From contig NZ_MWLL01000246.1 of the NCBI RefSeq assembly GCF_002198675.1, positions 1 to 64,000 of the forward strand: DNA of 64,000 nt, written 5' to 3'. The stretch's first letter is position 1. The number at the start of each line of letters is the position of its first letter. The stretch is from Kineosporia sp. R_H_3. Lineage in GTDB: Bacteria; Actinomycetota; Actinomycetes; Actinomycetales; Kineosporiaceae. Shown here piece by piece: positions 49,473 through 58,297 of the stretch. The notes under the pieces were generated by a model. It was not told the origin of the DNA, did not search any database, and worked only from the letters and a program-made list of their open reading frames with translations. Both the position numbers and the translations under genes were made by a program.

Positions 49473-50354
49473 ATGCCCGCTGTCATCGACTACGCCCTCC
49501 CGGGCCCCCTCACCGACCTGAGCGGGGTGCCGGACGCCGTCCTGCCGCCGTCCGCGGACCCGCTCGCGCTGTGCGGGATCGCCCGCGGGCTCGTCGTGGC
49601 GCCACCGGACGCTCAGGCCCTCGGACTGCCGCGGGGCCGGTCCGCGACGAACCACGTCCGGCCGGCCGCGGACCTCGTGCGGGCCGTGCTGGCGCTCGAC
49701 CCGGCGCCGCTGTCCGTCGTCCGGCCTCCGGCACGCCGCATCGTCGGCACCTGCCGGCACGTCGCGGTGATCACCGTGGCGCTGCTGCGGCACCACGGCG
49801 TCCCGGCCCGGGCCCGGTGCGGGTTCGCGACGTACTTCGAGCCGGACCGGGCCGTCGACCACTGGGTCGTGGAGTACCGGACGGCACCGGCCGGCCGCTG
49901 GCACCGGGTCGACCCCGAGCTCCCGCCCTCCGCCGATGCTCGCGCCGGGTACCGCTCCGAGCCCTCCGGCGGCGCGAATCCGGTACCGGACGTGAGCACG
50001 AGCGACGGGGCGGCGGTGGCCGGGGAGTTCCTCACCGGCGGCGAGGCCTGGGTCGCGTTCCGGCGCGGCGCGGTCGACGCGTCTCGGTTCGGCGTCGCGG
50101 GCACCTCCGACGCCTGGGGACCGGCCGAGATCAAGGGCAATGCGATCCGGGACCTCGCGGCGCTCAACAAGGTCGAGGTGCTGCCCTGGGACGAGTGGGG
50201 CCGGATGGCGGACGCCTACGCCGGGCGCACCGGTCCCGACCACGACACGCTCGTCGACGCCGTCGCCGCCGTCTGCGGTGCCGACGACCCCGCGTTCGTC
50301 GCCGACCTCTACGCGCGCGAGGAGCTCCGGGTCCCGGAGCACCTGCAGCGCTGA
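49473..50354 (+). CDS. Transglutaminase-like (papain-fold) protein, probable SOS gene
   Basis: This 293-residue protein has a transglutaminase core with a likely triad Cys94 (GTCRHVAV), His130 (DHWVVEY) and Asp147 (VDPEL). A C-terminal region of about 130 residues has GGEAWVAFRRGAVDASRFGV and IKGNAIRDLAALNKVE, reminiscent of a bacterial transglutaminase/protease-like family of unknown function. The fold is used by proteases, deamidases and amide-forming enzymes. The ATG at 49473 is preferred; the frame runs on to about 49359. The LexA box upstream implies induction by DNA damage. It is convergent with the modABC operon. Confidence 0.83.
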   Translation: MPAVIDYALPGPLTDLSGVPDAVLPPSADPLALCGIARGLVVAPPDAQALGLPRGRSATNHVRPAADLVRAVLALDPAPLSVVRPPARRIVGTCRHVAVITVALLRHHGVPARARCGFATYFEPDRAVDHWVVEYRTAPAGRWHRVDPELPPSADARAGYRSEPSGGANPVPDVSTSDGAAVAGEFLTGGEAWVAFRRGAVDASRFGVAGTSDAWGPAEIKGNAIRDLAALNKVEVLPWDEWGRMADAYAGRTGPDHDTLVDAVAAVCGADDPAFVADLYAREELRVPEHLQR

Positions 50355-50377
50355 GCGCGCACCTCGCGCCCGTGCGC

Positions 50378-51520
50378 TCAGCCCGGCGCCGGGTAGGCCG
50401 TCACCTCGGTCGCCTTGGCGGTGAGCCAGACCTGCTGCCCCGTCCGCAGCTCGAGGTCTGCGAGCGCGGCCGGGGTGATGTCGACGATCGCGTCGGGCGT
50501 GCCGTCGACGGCGACCCGGACCCGGTCGGTGAGCAGCTCGAGGCCCGCGACGGTGCCGGTCCACACGTTGCGGGCCGAGCCGGCGTCCGGGGAGTGCGTG
50601 TAGAGCGAGATCGCCGTGGGGGCGACGGCGACGAGCATCCGGGTGGCGGGCAACGGGACGACGTGGCCGCCGCCGTCGTCCGGGTCGTGGCCCGCGGCGA
50701 ACAGCCGGCCGCCGTCGTCGAGGTCGACGCGGCCCGTCGAGCGGTCGGTCATGGCGCCGCGGTAGAGGTTGAGCCCGACGAGCCGGGCGACGTACTCGGT
50801 CGCGGGGCGACGGGCGACGGCGGCGGGCACGCCCTCCTGGACGGCGCGGCCGCCCTCGAGCACGAGGATCCGGTCGGCGAGCACCATCGCCTCGAGCGGG
50901 TCGTGCGTGACGACGAGGGTCGGTCCGCCGAACGTCGCGAGGTACCCGCGCAGCTCGGTGCGGATCTCCAGCCGGGTCCGGGCGTCGAGGGCCGCGAGCG
51001 GCTCGTCGAGCAGGAGCAGCCGCGGGTCGGACGCCAGCGCCCGGGCCAGCGCCACGCGCTGCGCCTGGCCGCCGGAGAGCTGCCCCGGTCCGCGGGCCGA
51101 GAGCTCCTCGATCCCCAGCCGCTCCAGCACCTCCCGGGCGTGCGCGCGGGCGTCGGGGCGCCGTCCGCCCCGCACGTGCCGGGAGAACGCGACGTTGTCG
51201 AGCACCGTGAGGTGCGGGAACAGCCGGTAGTCCTGGAAGACGAGGCCGACGCGGCGGTCCACCGCCGGCACGAACGTGCCGCGGTCGGCGTCGTCCCACG
51301 TCTGGTCGCCGACCGTGACCCGGCCCCGGGAGACCGGGAGCAGCCCGGCGAGCGCCCGCAGCAGCGTCGACTTGCCCGCGCCGTTCGGGCCGAGGACGGC
51401 GAGGATCTCACCGGCCCGTACGTCCGCCCGCACCTCGAGGTCGAAGCCGCCCCGGACGACCCCGACGTCGGCCCGCAGCGCCCCGCCGGTAGCGGGCTCG
51501 CCGTCCGCCCGTGCCGTCAC
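50378..51520 (-). CDS. modC: Molybdate ABC transporter ATPase ModC
   Basis: This 380-residue ATPase has Walker A LGPNGAGKST, the Q-loop LVFQDYRLFPH, signature LSGGQAQR, Walker B PRLLLLDEPLAALD and H-loop VVTHDPLEA. The C-terminal TOBE/MOP-like domain (from about 255) has ARNVWTGTVAGLELLTDRVR. Its place after ModB and ModA and beside a TOBE regulator fixes molybdate (or tungstate) import as its role. Start GTG 51520 overlaps the modB stop by 4 bases. Confidence 0.94.
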   Translation of the reverse strand: MTARADGEPATGGALRADVGVVRGGFDLEVRADVRAGEILAVLGPNGAGKSTLLRALAGLLPVSRGRVTVGDQTWDDADRGTFVPAVDRRVGLVFQDYRLFPHLTVLDNVAFSRHVRGGRRPDARAHAREVLERLGIEELSARGPGQLSGGQAQRVALARALASDPRLLLLDEPLAALDARTRLEIRTELRGYLATFGGPTLVVTHDPLEAMVLADRILVLEGGRAVQEGVPAAVARRPATEYVARLVGLNLYRGAMTDRSTGRVDLDDGGRLFAAGHDPDDGGGHVVPLPATRMLVAVAPTAISLYTHSPDAGSARNVWTGTVAGLELLTDRVRVAVDGTPDAIVDITPAALADLELRTGQQVWLTAKATEVTAYPAPG

Positions 51521-52383
51521 AGCCCGGCCCCGGGCCGCAGCCACCGGTCACGCAGCAGCACGAGCACGGCGACCGACACCGTGAGCAGCACCAGGCTCAG
51601 CGCGACGGCGGCGGGCGGGTCGGTCTCGAAGGCGCGGTAGACGGCGCTCGGCATCGCCTGGGTGACGCCGGGCAGGTTGCCGGCGAAGGTGATCGTCGCC
51701 CCGAACTCGCCGAGCGCCCGGGCCCAGCAGAGCACCGCCCCGGCGGCGAGGCTGGGCGCGACGAGCGGCAGGGTGACCCGGCGGAACGTCGTGACGGGCC
51801 GCGCGCCGAGGGTCGCCGCGGCCTCCTCGAGCCCGGCGTCGGCGGACCGCAGCGCGCCCTCCACCGTCACCACGAGGAACGGCATCGCGACGAACGTCTG
51901 CGCGACGACGACGGCGGCCGTCGTGAAGGGGATCTGGTAGCCGGTCCAGTCGTAGAGCCAGCGGCCGGCGATCCCGTTGCGGCCGTAGGCGAGCAGCAGC
52001 GCCACGCCACCGACGACGGGCGGCAGCACGAGGGGCAGCGTGACGAGCGCACGGAGCAGCCGGATCGCGCGCCCCCGGGAGCGGGCGAGCACCCACGCGA
52101 GCGGGACGCCGACGACGACCGAGATCACCGTCGTCACCGAGGCCGTGACGAGCGAGAGCCGCAGTGCCTCGACCGCCTGGCTCTCGGCGAGGATCCGCGG
52201 CAGGTCTCGCCACGGGGCGAGCACGAACATCCCTGCGAGCGGCAGCAGGAGGAAGGCCACCGCGACCGCCGCCGGCACCCCGAGCGGCCACGGGGTGCGC
52301 CGTCCGGCGTCGGTGACGGCCCGCACGGACGACGGCGACCGGCCGGGCGGGGCCTGGCGGTCGCCGTCGTCCGTCACGACCAC
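51517..52383 (-). CDS. modB: Molybdate ABC transporter permease ModB
   Basis: This 288-residue permease has helices around LGVPAAVAVAFLLLPLAGMF, VTTVISVVVGVPLAWVLAR, VTLPLVLPPVVGGVALLLAY and VVVAQTFVAMPFLVVTVEGA, with the EAA-type loop EEAAATLGARPVTTFRRVTL. Residues ARALGEFGATITFAGN are typical of ModB/CysT-type permeases. The start is uncertain between GTG 52383 and GTG 52377. It is 19 bases downstream of modA and its stop overlaps modC. Confidence 0.93.
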   Translation of the reverse strand: MVVTDDGDRQAPPGRSPSSVRAVTDAGRRTPWPLGVPAAVAVAFLLLPLAGMFVLAPWRDLPRILAESQAVEALRLSLVTASVTTVISVVVGVPLAWVLARSRGRAIRLLRALVTLPLVLPPVVGGVALLLAYGRNGIAGRWLYDWTGYQIPFTTAAVVVAQTFVAMPFLVVTVEGALRSADAGLEEAAATLGARPVTTFRRVTLPLVAPSLAAGAVLCWARALGEFGATITFAGNLPGVTQAMPSAVYRAFETDPPAAVALSLVLLTVSVAVLVLLRDRWLRPGAGL

Positions 52384-52402
52384 GACCCTACGGGTGGCGG
52401 TG

Positions 52403-53194
52403 TCACGGAGCCTGGAAGCCCGCTCCGGCGAGCACCTTCTGCCCCTCGGCCGACAGCACGTAGTCGACGAACGCCCGCGCGACGGCGGCGTTCCTGCTCG
52501 CCGTGAGCGGCGCGATCGGGTACGTCGTCGAGGCGTTGACGTCGGCCGGGATCTCGACGCCCTTGACGGCGTCGCCGGCGGCGAGGACGTCGGTCACGTA
52601 CACGACCCCGGCATCGACCTCGCCGAGGCTGACCTTCGCGAGGGTGGCCTTGACGTCAGCCTCCTCGGTGACCGGCCGGACAGTGAGCTTCGCGTTCTCG
52701 AAGACCTTCGCCGCCGTCGCGCCGCACGGCACCGCGGCCTGGCACAGGGCCACCTTGACGCCCGGCCGGGCGAGGTCGGAGAGCCGGGTGACGTTGCCGG
52801 GGTTCTCCGGCGGCACCGCGATCTCCATGACGTTCCTGGCGAACGGCGTCGAGGTCGTCGCCGCCTTCGCCGCCACGACGGCGTCCATGTTCTTCTGCGA
52901 CGCGGAGGCGAACACGTCGGCCGGCGCGCCCTGCGTGATCTGGGTGACGAGCGCGGACGACGCCCCGAAGCTGAACGTGACCGTCGTACCGGGGTTCGCG
53001 TCCTGGAACTGCGTGCCCAGGGTCTGGAAGGAGCTGGTGAGCGACGCGGCGGCGAGCACGGTGATCTCACCGGACAACCCGCCGGACGACGCCCCGGCAG
53101 GCGCGTCAGCACCGGACGACGAGCCGCCGCAGGCGGCGAGGAGCAGGGCCCCGGCGACGACGAGGGACGGGGCGAGGGCAGGACGACGGCGCAC
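52403..53194 (-). CDS. modA: Molybdate-binding lipoprotein ModA
   Basis: This 263-residue protein has a lipoprotein signal (ALLLAACGG) and the ModA pattern: ITVLAAASLTSSFQTLG, FSFGASSALVTQI, GAPADVFASASQ, and VYVTDVLAAGDAVKGVEIP. It binds molybdate or tungstate outside the membrane and delivers it to ModB. Start GTG 53194. It is the first transporter gene after the HTH/TOBE regulator, 48 bases downstream of it. Confidence 0.95.
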   Translation of the reverse strand: MRRRPALAPSLVVAGALLLAACGGSSSGADAPAGASSGGLSGEITVLAAASLTSSFQTLGTQFQDANPGTTVTFSFGASSALVTQITQGAPADVFASASQKNMDAVVAAKAATTSTPFARNVMEIAVPPENPGNVTRLSDLARPGVKVALCQAAVPCGATAAKVFENAKLTVRPVTEEADVKATLAKVSLGEVDAGVVYVTDVLAAGDAVKGVEIPADVNASTTYPIAPLTASRNAAVARAFVDYVLSAEGQKVLAGAGFQAP

Positions 53195-53242
53195 GGTTGC
53201 TCCTTGCGGGCCGGGGCGAGAGGGGACGGCGGGGCGGCGCGG

Positions 53243-53650
53243 TCAGTCGGCGGGGATCTCGACGGTGACGTTGGTCGACTTCACGCTCGCGACGGCGAGC
53301 ACTCCCGGCTCGAGGCCGAGCTCGTCGGCCGCCTCGCGGCTCATGAGGCTGACGACACGGAACGGGCCGGCCTGCAGCTCGACCTGGGCCATCACGGTGT
53401 CCTTGACGACCTTCGTCACCAGCCCGCGGAAGTGGTTGCGCGCCGACTGCGCCACCGCCGGGCGTGGCTCGTTCTGCGCCGCCGCGGCGAGCTCCTCAGC
53501 GAACCGGGCGAGCGCGGGACCCGCCACGACGCGCCGGTTGGAGTCGTCCACGGTGGTCGGCAGCCGGCCCGAGTCGGCCCACCGGCGCACGGTGTCGTCG
53601 CTCACCCCCAGAAGCTCGGCGGCCTGCCGGATCCTGAAGGTCGAGGTCAT
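53243..53650 (-). CDS. MerR-type HTH plus TOBE molybdate-responsive regulator
   Basis: This 135-residue protein joins a small MerR/excisionase-type HTH (FRIRQAAELLGVSDDTVRRW with DSGRLPTTVDD and RRVV, residues about 5-50) to a molybdate-binding TOBE/Mop domain (HFRGLVTKVVKDTVMAQVEL and VASVKSTNVTVEI, residues about 70-133). Such compact regulators use bound molybdate to control mod genes. It is the promoter-proximal gene of the modABC operon, and the palindromes just upstream are a likely operator for autoregulation. Confidence 0.92.
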   Translation of the reverse strand: MTSTFRIRQAAELLGVSDDTVRRWADSGRLPTTVDDSNRRVVAGPALARFAEELAAAAQNEPRPAVAQSARNHFRGLVTKVVKDTVMAQVELQAGPFRVVSLMSREAADELGLEPGVLAVASVKSTNVTVEIPAD

Positions 53651-53662
53651 GACCGGAGCGTA

Positions 53663-53737
53663 TCCGCATCCGCGGAGATATGGCTACCGGATGCCCGCGT
53701 CATCATCTGATGATGGCTACGCCGTCCGCAGATGCGG
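53663..53737 (-). promoter_or_regulatory. Palindrome-rich control region of the regulator-modABC operon
   Basis: In about 75 bases there are a perfect palindrome CATCATC-T-GATGATG (53701-53715), the inverted pairs GCATCC (53666-53671) with GGATGC (53689-53694) and CCGCA-GA-TGCGG (53726-53737), and a direct repeat ATGGCTAC at 53680-53687 and 53713-53720, 33 bases (about three turns) apart. This is a strong candidate for the molybdate regulator's operator; the binding is inferred. Confidence 0.55.
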
Positions 53738-53753
53738 AACGGGGCTGGTCGGG

Positions 53754-56135
53754 TCAGGACGGGTAGACCGGCTCCGGGTCACGCTTGTGCCACTGGTCCG
53801 CCCCCGTGTCGTCCTGGGTGCCCGACGTGGAGTCGGCCGCCCGACCGGACGACTCGCGCTCCAGCGTCACGACGACCGACTTGGACGCCGGCTGGTTGCT
53901 GCCCAGCGCGGTGGAGTCCAGCGGGACCAGCGGGTTGGTCTCCGGGTAGTAGGCCGCGGCGCTGCCCCGCGGGGTGTCGTACTCGACGATCCGGAAGCCG
54001 GGCGCCCTGCGAACGTGCTCGTCGCCGTCCCAGCGCGTGACGATGTCGACGCGGTCCCCGTCACGGAAGCCGAGCGCGGTGATGTCCTCGCGGTGCAGGA
54101 AGATCACCCGGCGCCCGCCCTCGACCCCCCGGTAACGGTCGCTGAGCCCGTAGATCGTCGTGTTGAACTGGTCGTGGCTGCGCAGCGTCTGCAGCACGAG
54201 GTGCCCGGGCGGCACCTGCAGCACCTCCAGCGGGGACACCGCGAACTCGCCACGGCCCGACGGGGTGTCGAAGGTGCGGGAGTCCCGGGGCGGGTGCGGC
54301 ATGAGGTAGCCGCCGGGGCGGCGGACGTTCACCTCGTAGCTCTCGCACCCCGGCACGACCCGGGCGATGTGCCGGCGGATGTGCCGGTAGTCCTCGCGCA
54401 TCGCCCGCCAGTCGATCCCGTACCGGTCCCCCAAGGTCGTCTCGGCGATCGAGGTGAGGATCGACACCTCGGAGCGCAGGTGCGGGCTCGCCGGATCGAG
54501 CGGCCCGCGGGAGGCGTGCACCGAGCAGGTCGAGTCCTCCACGGTGACCGCCTGCGGCCCACCGGCCTGCACGTCCTTCTCGGTGCGCCCCAGCGTGGGC
54601 AGGATGAGCGCGGTCCGCCCGCACACGAGGTGCGACCGGTTGAGCTTCGTGGAGATCTGCACCGTCATCCGGGTCCGGCGCAGGGCACGGGCGGTGACGT
54701 CGGTGTCCGGGGTCGCCTGGGCGAAGTTGCCGCCGAGACCGAGGAAGAACCGCACCGTGCCGTCGCGCATGGCGCGGATCGAGTCGACGGTGTCCAGCCC
54801 GTCCTCCCGCGGCGGGTCGAAGCCGAACTCCCGCTGCAGCGCGACGAGGAACGACTGGGGGACGCGCTCCCAGATGCCCATCGTGCGGTCGCCCTGGACG
54901 TTGGAGTGCCCGCGCACCGGCAGCAGTCCCGCTCCGGGCCGGCCGATGCTGCCCTGCGCGAACGCGAGGTTGACGACCTCCTTGATCGTCGCGACGGCGT
55001 TGCGGTGCTGGGTGAGGCCCATCGCCCAGCAGAAGACCGTGCGGCCGGAGTCCCGCAGCATGCGGGCGGCCTCGGTGATCTGCTCCCAGCTCAGGCCGGT
55101 GGCCGCGGTGACGACGTCGCGGTCCACGGCCCCGACGTGCCGGCGCCACTCTTCGTACCCGGTGGTGTACCGCTCGACGAAGTCGTGGTCGACGGCGTCC
55201 CACTCCACGAGCAGCGAGCCGATCGCCTGGAACAGTGCGAGGTCGCCGTTGAGCCGGATCGGCAGGTGCAGGTCCGACAGGTCGGTGCCGCGCCCGACGA
55301 CACCACGGACGTTCTGCGGGTTCTTGAACCGCACGAGGCCGGCCTCGCGGAGCGGGTTGATCGAGATGATCTTCGCGCCGTTGCGCTTGGCCGTCTCCAG
55401 CGCCGTGAGCATCCGCGGATGGTTGGTGCCGGGGTTCTGCCCGGCCAGCACGATGAGCTCGGCGTCGTGCACGTCCTGCAGCGTGACGCTCGCCTTGCCG
55501 ATCCCGATCGACTCCTGCAAGGCGATGCTCGTGGACTCGTGGCACATGTTCGAGCAGTCGGGCAGGTTGTTCGTGCCGTAGGCACGCACGAAGAGCTGGT
55601 ACACGAATGCGGCCTCGTTCGAGGCCCGGCCCGAGGTGTAGAACGTCGCCTCGTCCGGGCTCGCGAGCGACCGGAGCTCGTCCCCGATCATGGTGAACGC
55701 CTCGTCCCAGCCGATCGGCTCGTAGTGCGTGCCGCCGGGACGTTTCACCATCGGATGCGTGATGCGCCCCTGCTGCCCGAGCCACATCTCGGAGTGCGCG
55801 TCGAGGTCGGCGATGCTGTGGGCGGCGAAGAACTCCGGCGTCGCCCGGTCCTTCGTGGCCTCCTCCGCCACCGCCTTGACGCCGTTCTCGCAGAACTCCG
55901 CCGTGTGCCGGTGCCCGGGATCCGGGTCGGGCCACGCGCAGCTCACGCAGTCGAAGCCCTCGGCCTGGTTGAGGGCCCGCAGCGTCCGGGCGGTGCGCAC
56001 CGGGCCCATGTGGCCCAGCGCCCGCTTCATGGAGACCGCCACCGCCGTGGGCCCGGCCGCGTGCTCCTGCGGGGTGGAGATCGTCAGGCCCGACTCGTCG
56101 CCGTCGTCGACCGGCTCGCTCTTCGTCGTGCGCAT
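53754..56135 (-). CDS. FdhF/YdeP family molybdopterin oxidoreductase
   Basis: This 793-residue protein belongs to the FdhF/YdeP branch of the DMSO-reductase superfamily. Near the N-terminus are the Cys residues FDCVSCAW and AEFCENG. The pattern DCSNMCHESTSIALQ supplies a probable Cys ligand to molybdenum, and molybdopterin contacts follow, including VLAGQNPGTNHPR and HSNVQGDRTMGIWE. YdeP has been linked to acid resistance and formate-like chemistry, but the reaction is unproven. There is no Tat signal. ATG 56135 is used. It lies directly upstream of the regulator-modABC operon, which would supply its metal. Electron-transfer subunits are absent. Confidence 0.92.
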   Translation of the reverse strand: MRTTKSEPVDDGDESGLTISTPQEHAAGPTAVAVSMKRALGHMGPVRTARTLRALNQAEGFDCVSCAWPDPDPGHRHTAEFCENGVKAVAEEATKDRATPEFFAAHSIADLDAHSEMWLGQQGRITHPMVKRPGGTHYEPIGWDEAFTMIGDELRSLASPDEATFYTSGRASNEAAFVYQLFVRAYGTNNLPDCSNMCHESTSIALQESIGIGKASVTLQDVHDAELIVLAGQNPGTNHPRMLTALETAKRNGAKIISINPLREAGLVRFKNPQNVRGVVGRGTDLSDLHLPIRLNGDLALFQAIGSLLVEWDAVDHDFVERYTTGYEEWRRHVGAVDRDVVTAATGLSWEQITEAARMLRDSGRTVFCWAMGLTQHRNAVATIKEVVNLAFAQGSIGRPGAGLLPVRGHSNVQGDRTMGIWERVPQSFLVALQREFGFDPPREDGLDTVDSIRAMRDGTVRFFLGLGGNFAQATPDTDVTARALRRTRMTVQISTKLNRSHLVCGRTALILPTLGRTEKDVQAGGPQAVTVEDSTCSVHASRGPLDPASPHLRSEVSILTSIAETTLGDRYGIDWRAMREDYRHIRRHIARVVPGCESYEVNVRRPGGYLMPHPPRDSRTFDTPSGRGEFAVSPLEVLQVPPGHLVLQTLRSHDQFNTTIYGLSDRYRGVEGGRRVIFLHREDITALGFRDGDRVDIVTRWDGDEHVRRAPGFRIVEYDTPRGSAAAYYPETNPLVPLDSTALGSNQPASKSVVVTLERESSGRAADSTSGTQDDTGADQWHKRDPEPVYPS

Positions 56136-56287
56136 GTGCTGCTGGGCCCTTCGTCGTGCGCCCGCGCGCCGGGCCGCGGGGGTCGCTGCCGTCCGAGTGC
56201 CCGCTCGGACGCCGTCCAACCCTCCGTGACCACCCCGGTGTGCCCGCCCCACGGGCCGGGGGCTGTTGCGCGGCCCGCCCGCTGCCC

Positions 56288-58285
56288 ATGATGGCCACCA
56301 TGACGACCGACGCCCGGTTCCCCCGCCTGTTCTCCCCGCTGCGGATCGGCCCCGTCGAGCTGCGCAACCGGATCGTCTCGTCGGGGCACGACACGGTCAT
56401 GGCGCAGGACGGCGTCCCCGGCGACCAGCTCGTCGCCTACCAGGAGGCCCGGGCGCGCGGCGGCGTCGGGCTCGTCGTCGTCCAGGTCGCGGGGGTGCAC
56501 GCGTCGGCGCAGTACACGAGCCACGTGCTCATGGCGGACGACGACGCCTGCGTCCCGGCGTTCGCGCGGCTCGCCGAGACGGTGCACGCCCACGGCGCCA
56601 AGGTCTTCCAGCAGCTGTTCCACGACGGGCGCGAGCTCATGGAGTCGCCCGACGGCACGCTCCCCGTGGCGCTCGCGCCGTCCGCCGTCCCGAACGAGCG
56701 GTTCCACGTCATGCCGCGGGCGATGCCGCTCGGCCTCGTCCGGGAGATGGTCGCCTGCTACGCCGCGAGCGCGCGCCGGATGCGCGAGGCCGGCTACGAC
56801 GGCGTCGAGGTCGTCGCGTCGCACGGGTACTTGCCGGCGCAGTTCCTCAACCCGCGGACGAACCTGCGCACCGACGAGTACGGCGGGGACGACGAGGGCC
56901 GGCTGCGGTTCCTCCGCGAGGTGCTCGAGGGCGTCCGGGCGGCGGTCGGTCCGGGGCTCGCGGTCGGGGTGCGGATCTCGGTCGGGGAGGAGTCCGGCGA
57001 GGGGCTCACGGCCACCGAGGCGCTCGACGCGTTGGGGCGCCTGGACTCCGCGGGGCTGCTCGACTACGTCTCGGTCGTCGCCGGGACGTCGGCGACGCTC
57101 GCCGGCTCGGACCACATCGTGCCGCCGATGACCCGCGCGGTCGGCTACACGGCCCCGCTCGCCGCGCAGGTCAAGGCCGTCGTGGGGGTTCCGGTCGTCG
57201 TCGCCGGCCGGCTGAACTCCCCGCAGGACGCCGAGCAGGTGCTCGCCCGCGGGGACGCCGACGCGACCGTCATGACCCGGGCGCTCATCTGCGACCCCGA
57301 GATGCCGGCCAAGGCCGCGTCGGGCCGGCTCGAGGAGATCCGGGCGTGCATCGGCTGCAACCAGGCGTGCATCGGGCACTTCCACGCCGGCTACCCGATC
57401 TCGTGCATCCAGTACCCGGAGACGGGCCGCGAGCGCACCTACGGCCTCCGGGTGCCGGCCCGTGAGCCGCGCGACGTCGTCGTCGTGGGCGGCGGGCCCG
57501 GCGGCCTCAAGGCGGCCGCCGTCGCGGCCGAGCGCGGCCACCGGGTGACGCTCTTCGAGGCCGGGCGGCGGCTCGGCGGCCAGGTGCTCCTCGCCCAGGA
57601 GGTGCCGGGGCGGGCCGAGTTCGGCGGCGCCGTCGGCAACCTCGCCGGCGAGGCGCAGCGGGCCGGGGTGAAGGTCATGCTCGGCACGACGGTGGACGCC
57701 GCGATGCTCGCCGACCTCGCCCCGGACGTCGTCGTCGTCGCGACCGGGGCCCGGCCCCGGGTGCCGGCCCTCGACCTCGTCGACGCCCCCGTCGTCCTCA
57801 CCGCCTGGGACCTGTTCCGCGGCACCGAGGTCCCCCGCCCGGCCGACGGCCGCCGCCGCGTCGTCGTCGCCGACTGGCGCTGCGACTGGGTCGGCCTCGG
57901 CGCGGCGAACCTGTTGGCCGGCAAGGGCTGGAAGGTCACCCTCGGGGTCACGGGCTACCACGCCGGGCAGCGGCTCCAGCAGTACGTCCGGGATGACATG
58001 CTCGCCCAGGCGCACCGGCTCGGCGTCGACGTCGTCCCGCTCGTGCGGGTCTACGGCGCCGACGCCGACTCGGTGTACCTCCAGCACGTCCTCACCGACG
58101 AGCCGGTCGTCGTCGACGGCACCGCGGCCCTCGTCCTCGCCCAGGGCCACGACGCCGTCGACGGGCTGCTCCGCGAGATCGAGGACGCCGACGCCTTCGA
58201 GGTGCACGCCGTCGGTGACTGCCTCGCCCCGCGCACCGTCGAGGAGGCGGTGCTCGAAGGGCTGCGGGTCGGCAGCGCCCTGTAG
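56288..58285 (+). CDS. NADH:flavin oxidoreductase / 2,4-dienoyl-CoA reductase-type protein (OYE + FAD)
   Basis: This protein of about 665 residues has an N-terminal OYE-type FMN barrel (FSPLRIGPVELRNRIV, QLFHDGRE, HGYLPAQFLNPRTNLRTDEYG) to about residue 345. A [4Fe-4S] motif follows (CIGCNQAC and, 15 residues on, a further Cys in PISCIQ), then a C-terminal NAD(P)/FAD domain with VVVVGGGPGGLKAA. This layout is that of bacterial dienoyl-CoA reductase and trimethylamine/histamine dehydrogenases, and of OYE enzymes in mycofactocin-containing actinobacteria. ATG 56288 is used; 56300 is an alternative. The substrate is unknown. It is divergent from the molybdoenzyme gene. Confidence 0.92.
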   Translation: MMATMTTDARFPRLFSPLRIGPVELRNRIVSSGHDTVMAQDGVPGDQLVAYQEARARGGVGLVVVQVAGVHASAQYTSHVLMADDDACVPAFARLAETVHAHGAKVFQQLFHDGRELMESPDGTLPVALAPSAVPNERFHVMPRAMPLGLVREMVACYAASARRMREAGYDGVEVVASHGYLPAQFLNPRTNLRTDEYGGDDEGRLRFLREVLEGVRAAVGPGLAVGVRISVGEESGEGLTATEALDALGRLDSAGLLDYVSVVAGTSATLAGSDHIVPPMTRAVGYTAPLAAQVKAVVGVPVVVAGRLNSPQDAEQVLARGDADATVMTRALICDPEMPAKAASGRLEEIRACIGCNQACIGHFHAGYPISCIQYPETGRERTYGLRVPAREPRDVVVVGGGPGGLKAAAVAAERGHRVTLFEAGRRLGGQVLLAQEVPGRAEFGGAVGNLAGEAQRAGVKVMLGTTVDAAMLADLAPDVVVVATGARPRVPALDLVDAPVVLTAWDLFRGTEVPRPADGRRRVVVADWRCDWVGLGAANLLAGKGWKVTLGVTGYHAGQRLQQYVRDDMLAQAHRLGVDVVPLVRVYGADADSVYLQHVLTDEPVVVDGTAALVLAQGHDAVDGLLREIEDADAFEVHAVGDCLAPRTVEEAVLEGLRVGSAL

Positions 58286-58297
58286 CCCGGCTGCCGC

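Noticed and set aside
49340-51640. Long plus-strand frame (766 codons) across the transglutaminase and modC genes
   Set aside because: It is a compositional shadow with no recognisable domain, and crosses two well-supported genes in wrong frames.
56084-58207. Long minus-strand frame (707 codons) opposite the OYE-type gene
   Set aside because: The plus strand has FMN, iron-sulfur and FAD motifs; the minus frame is only an Asp/Val/Arg-rich shadow.
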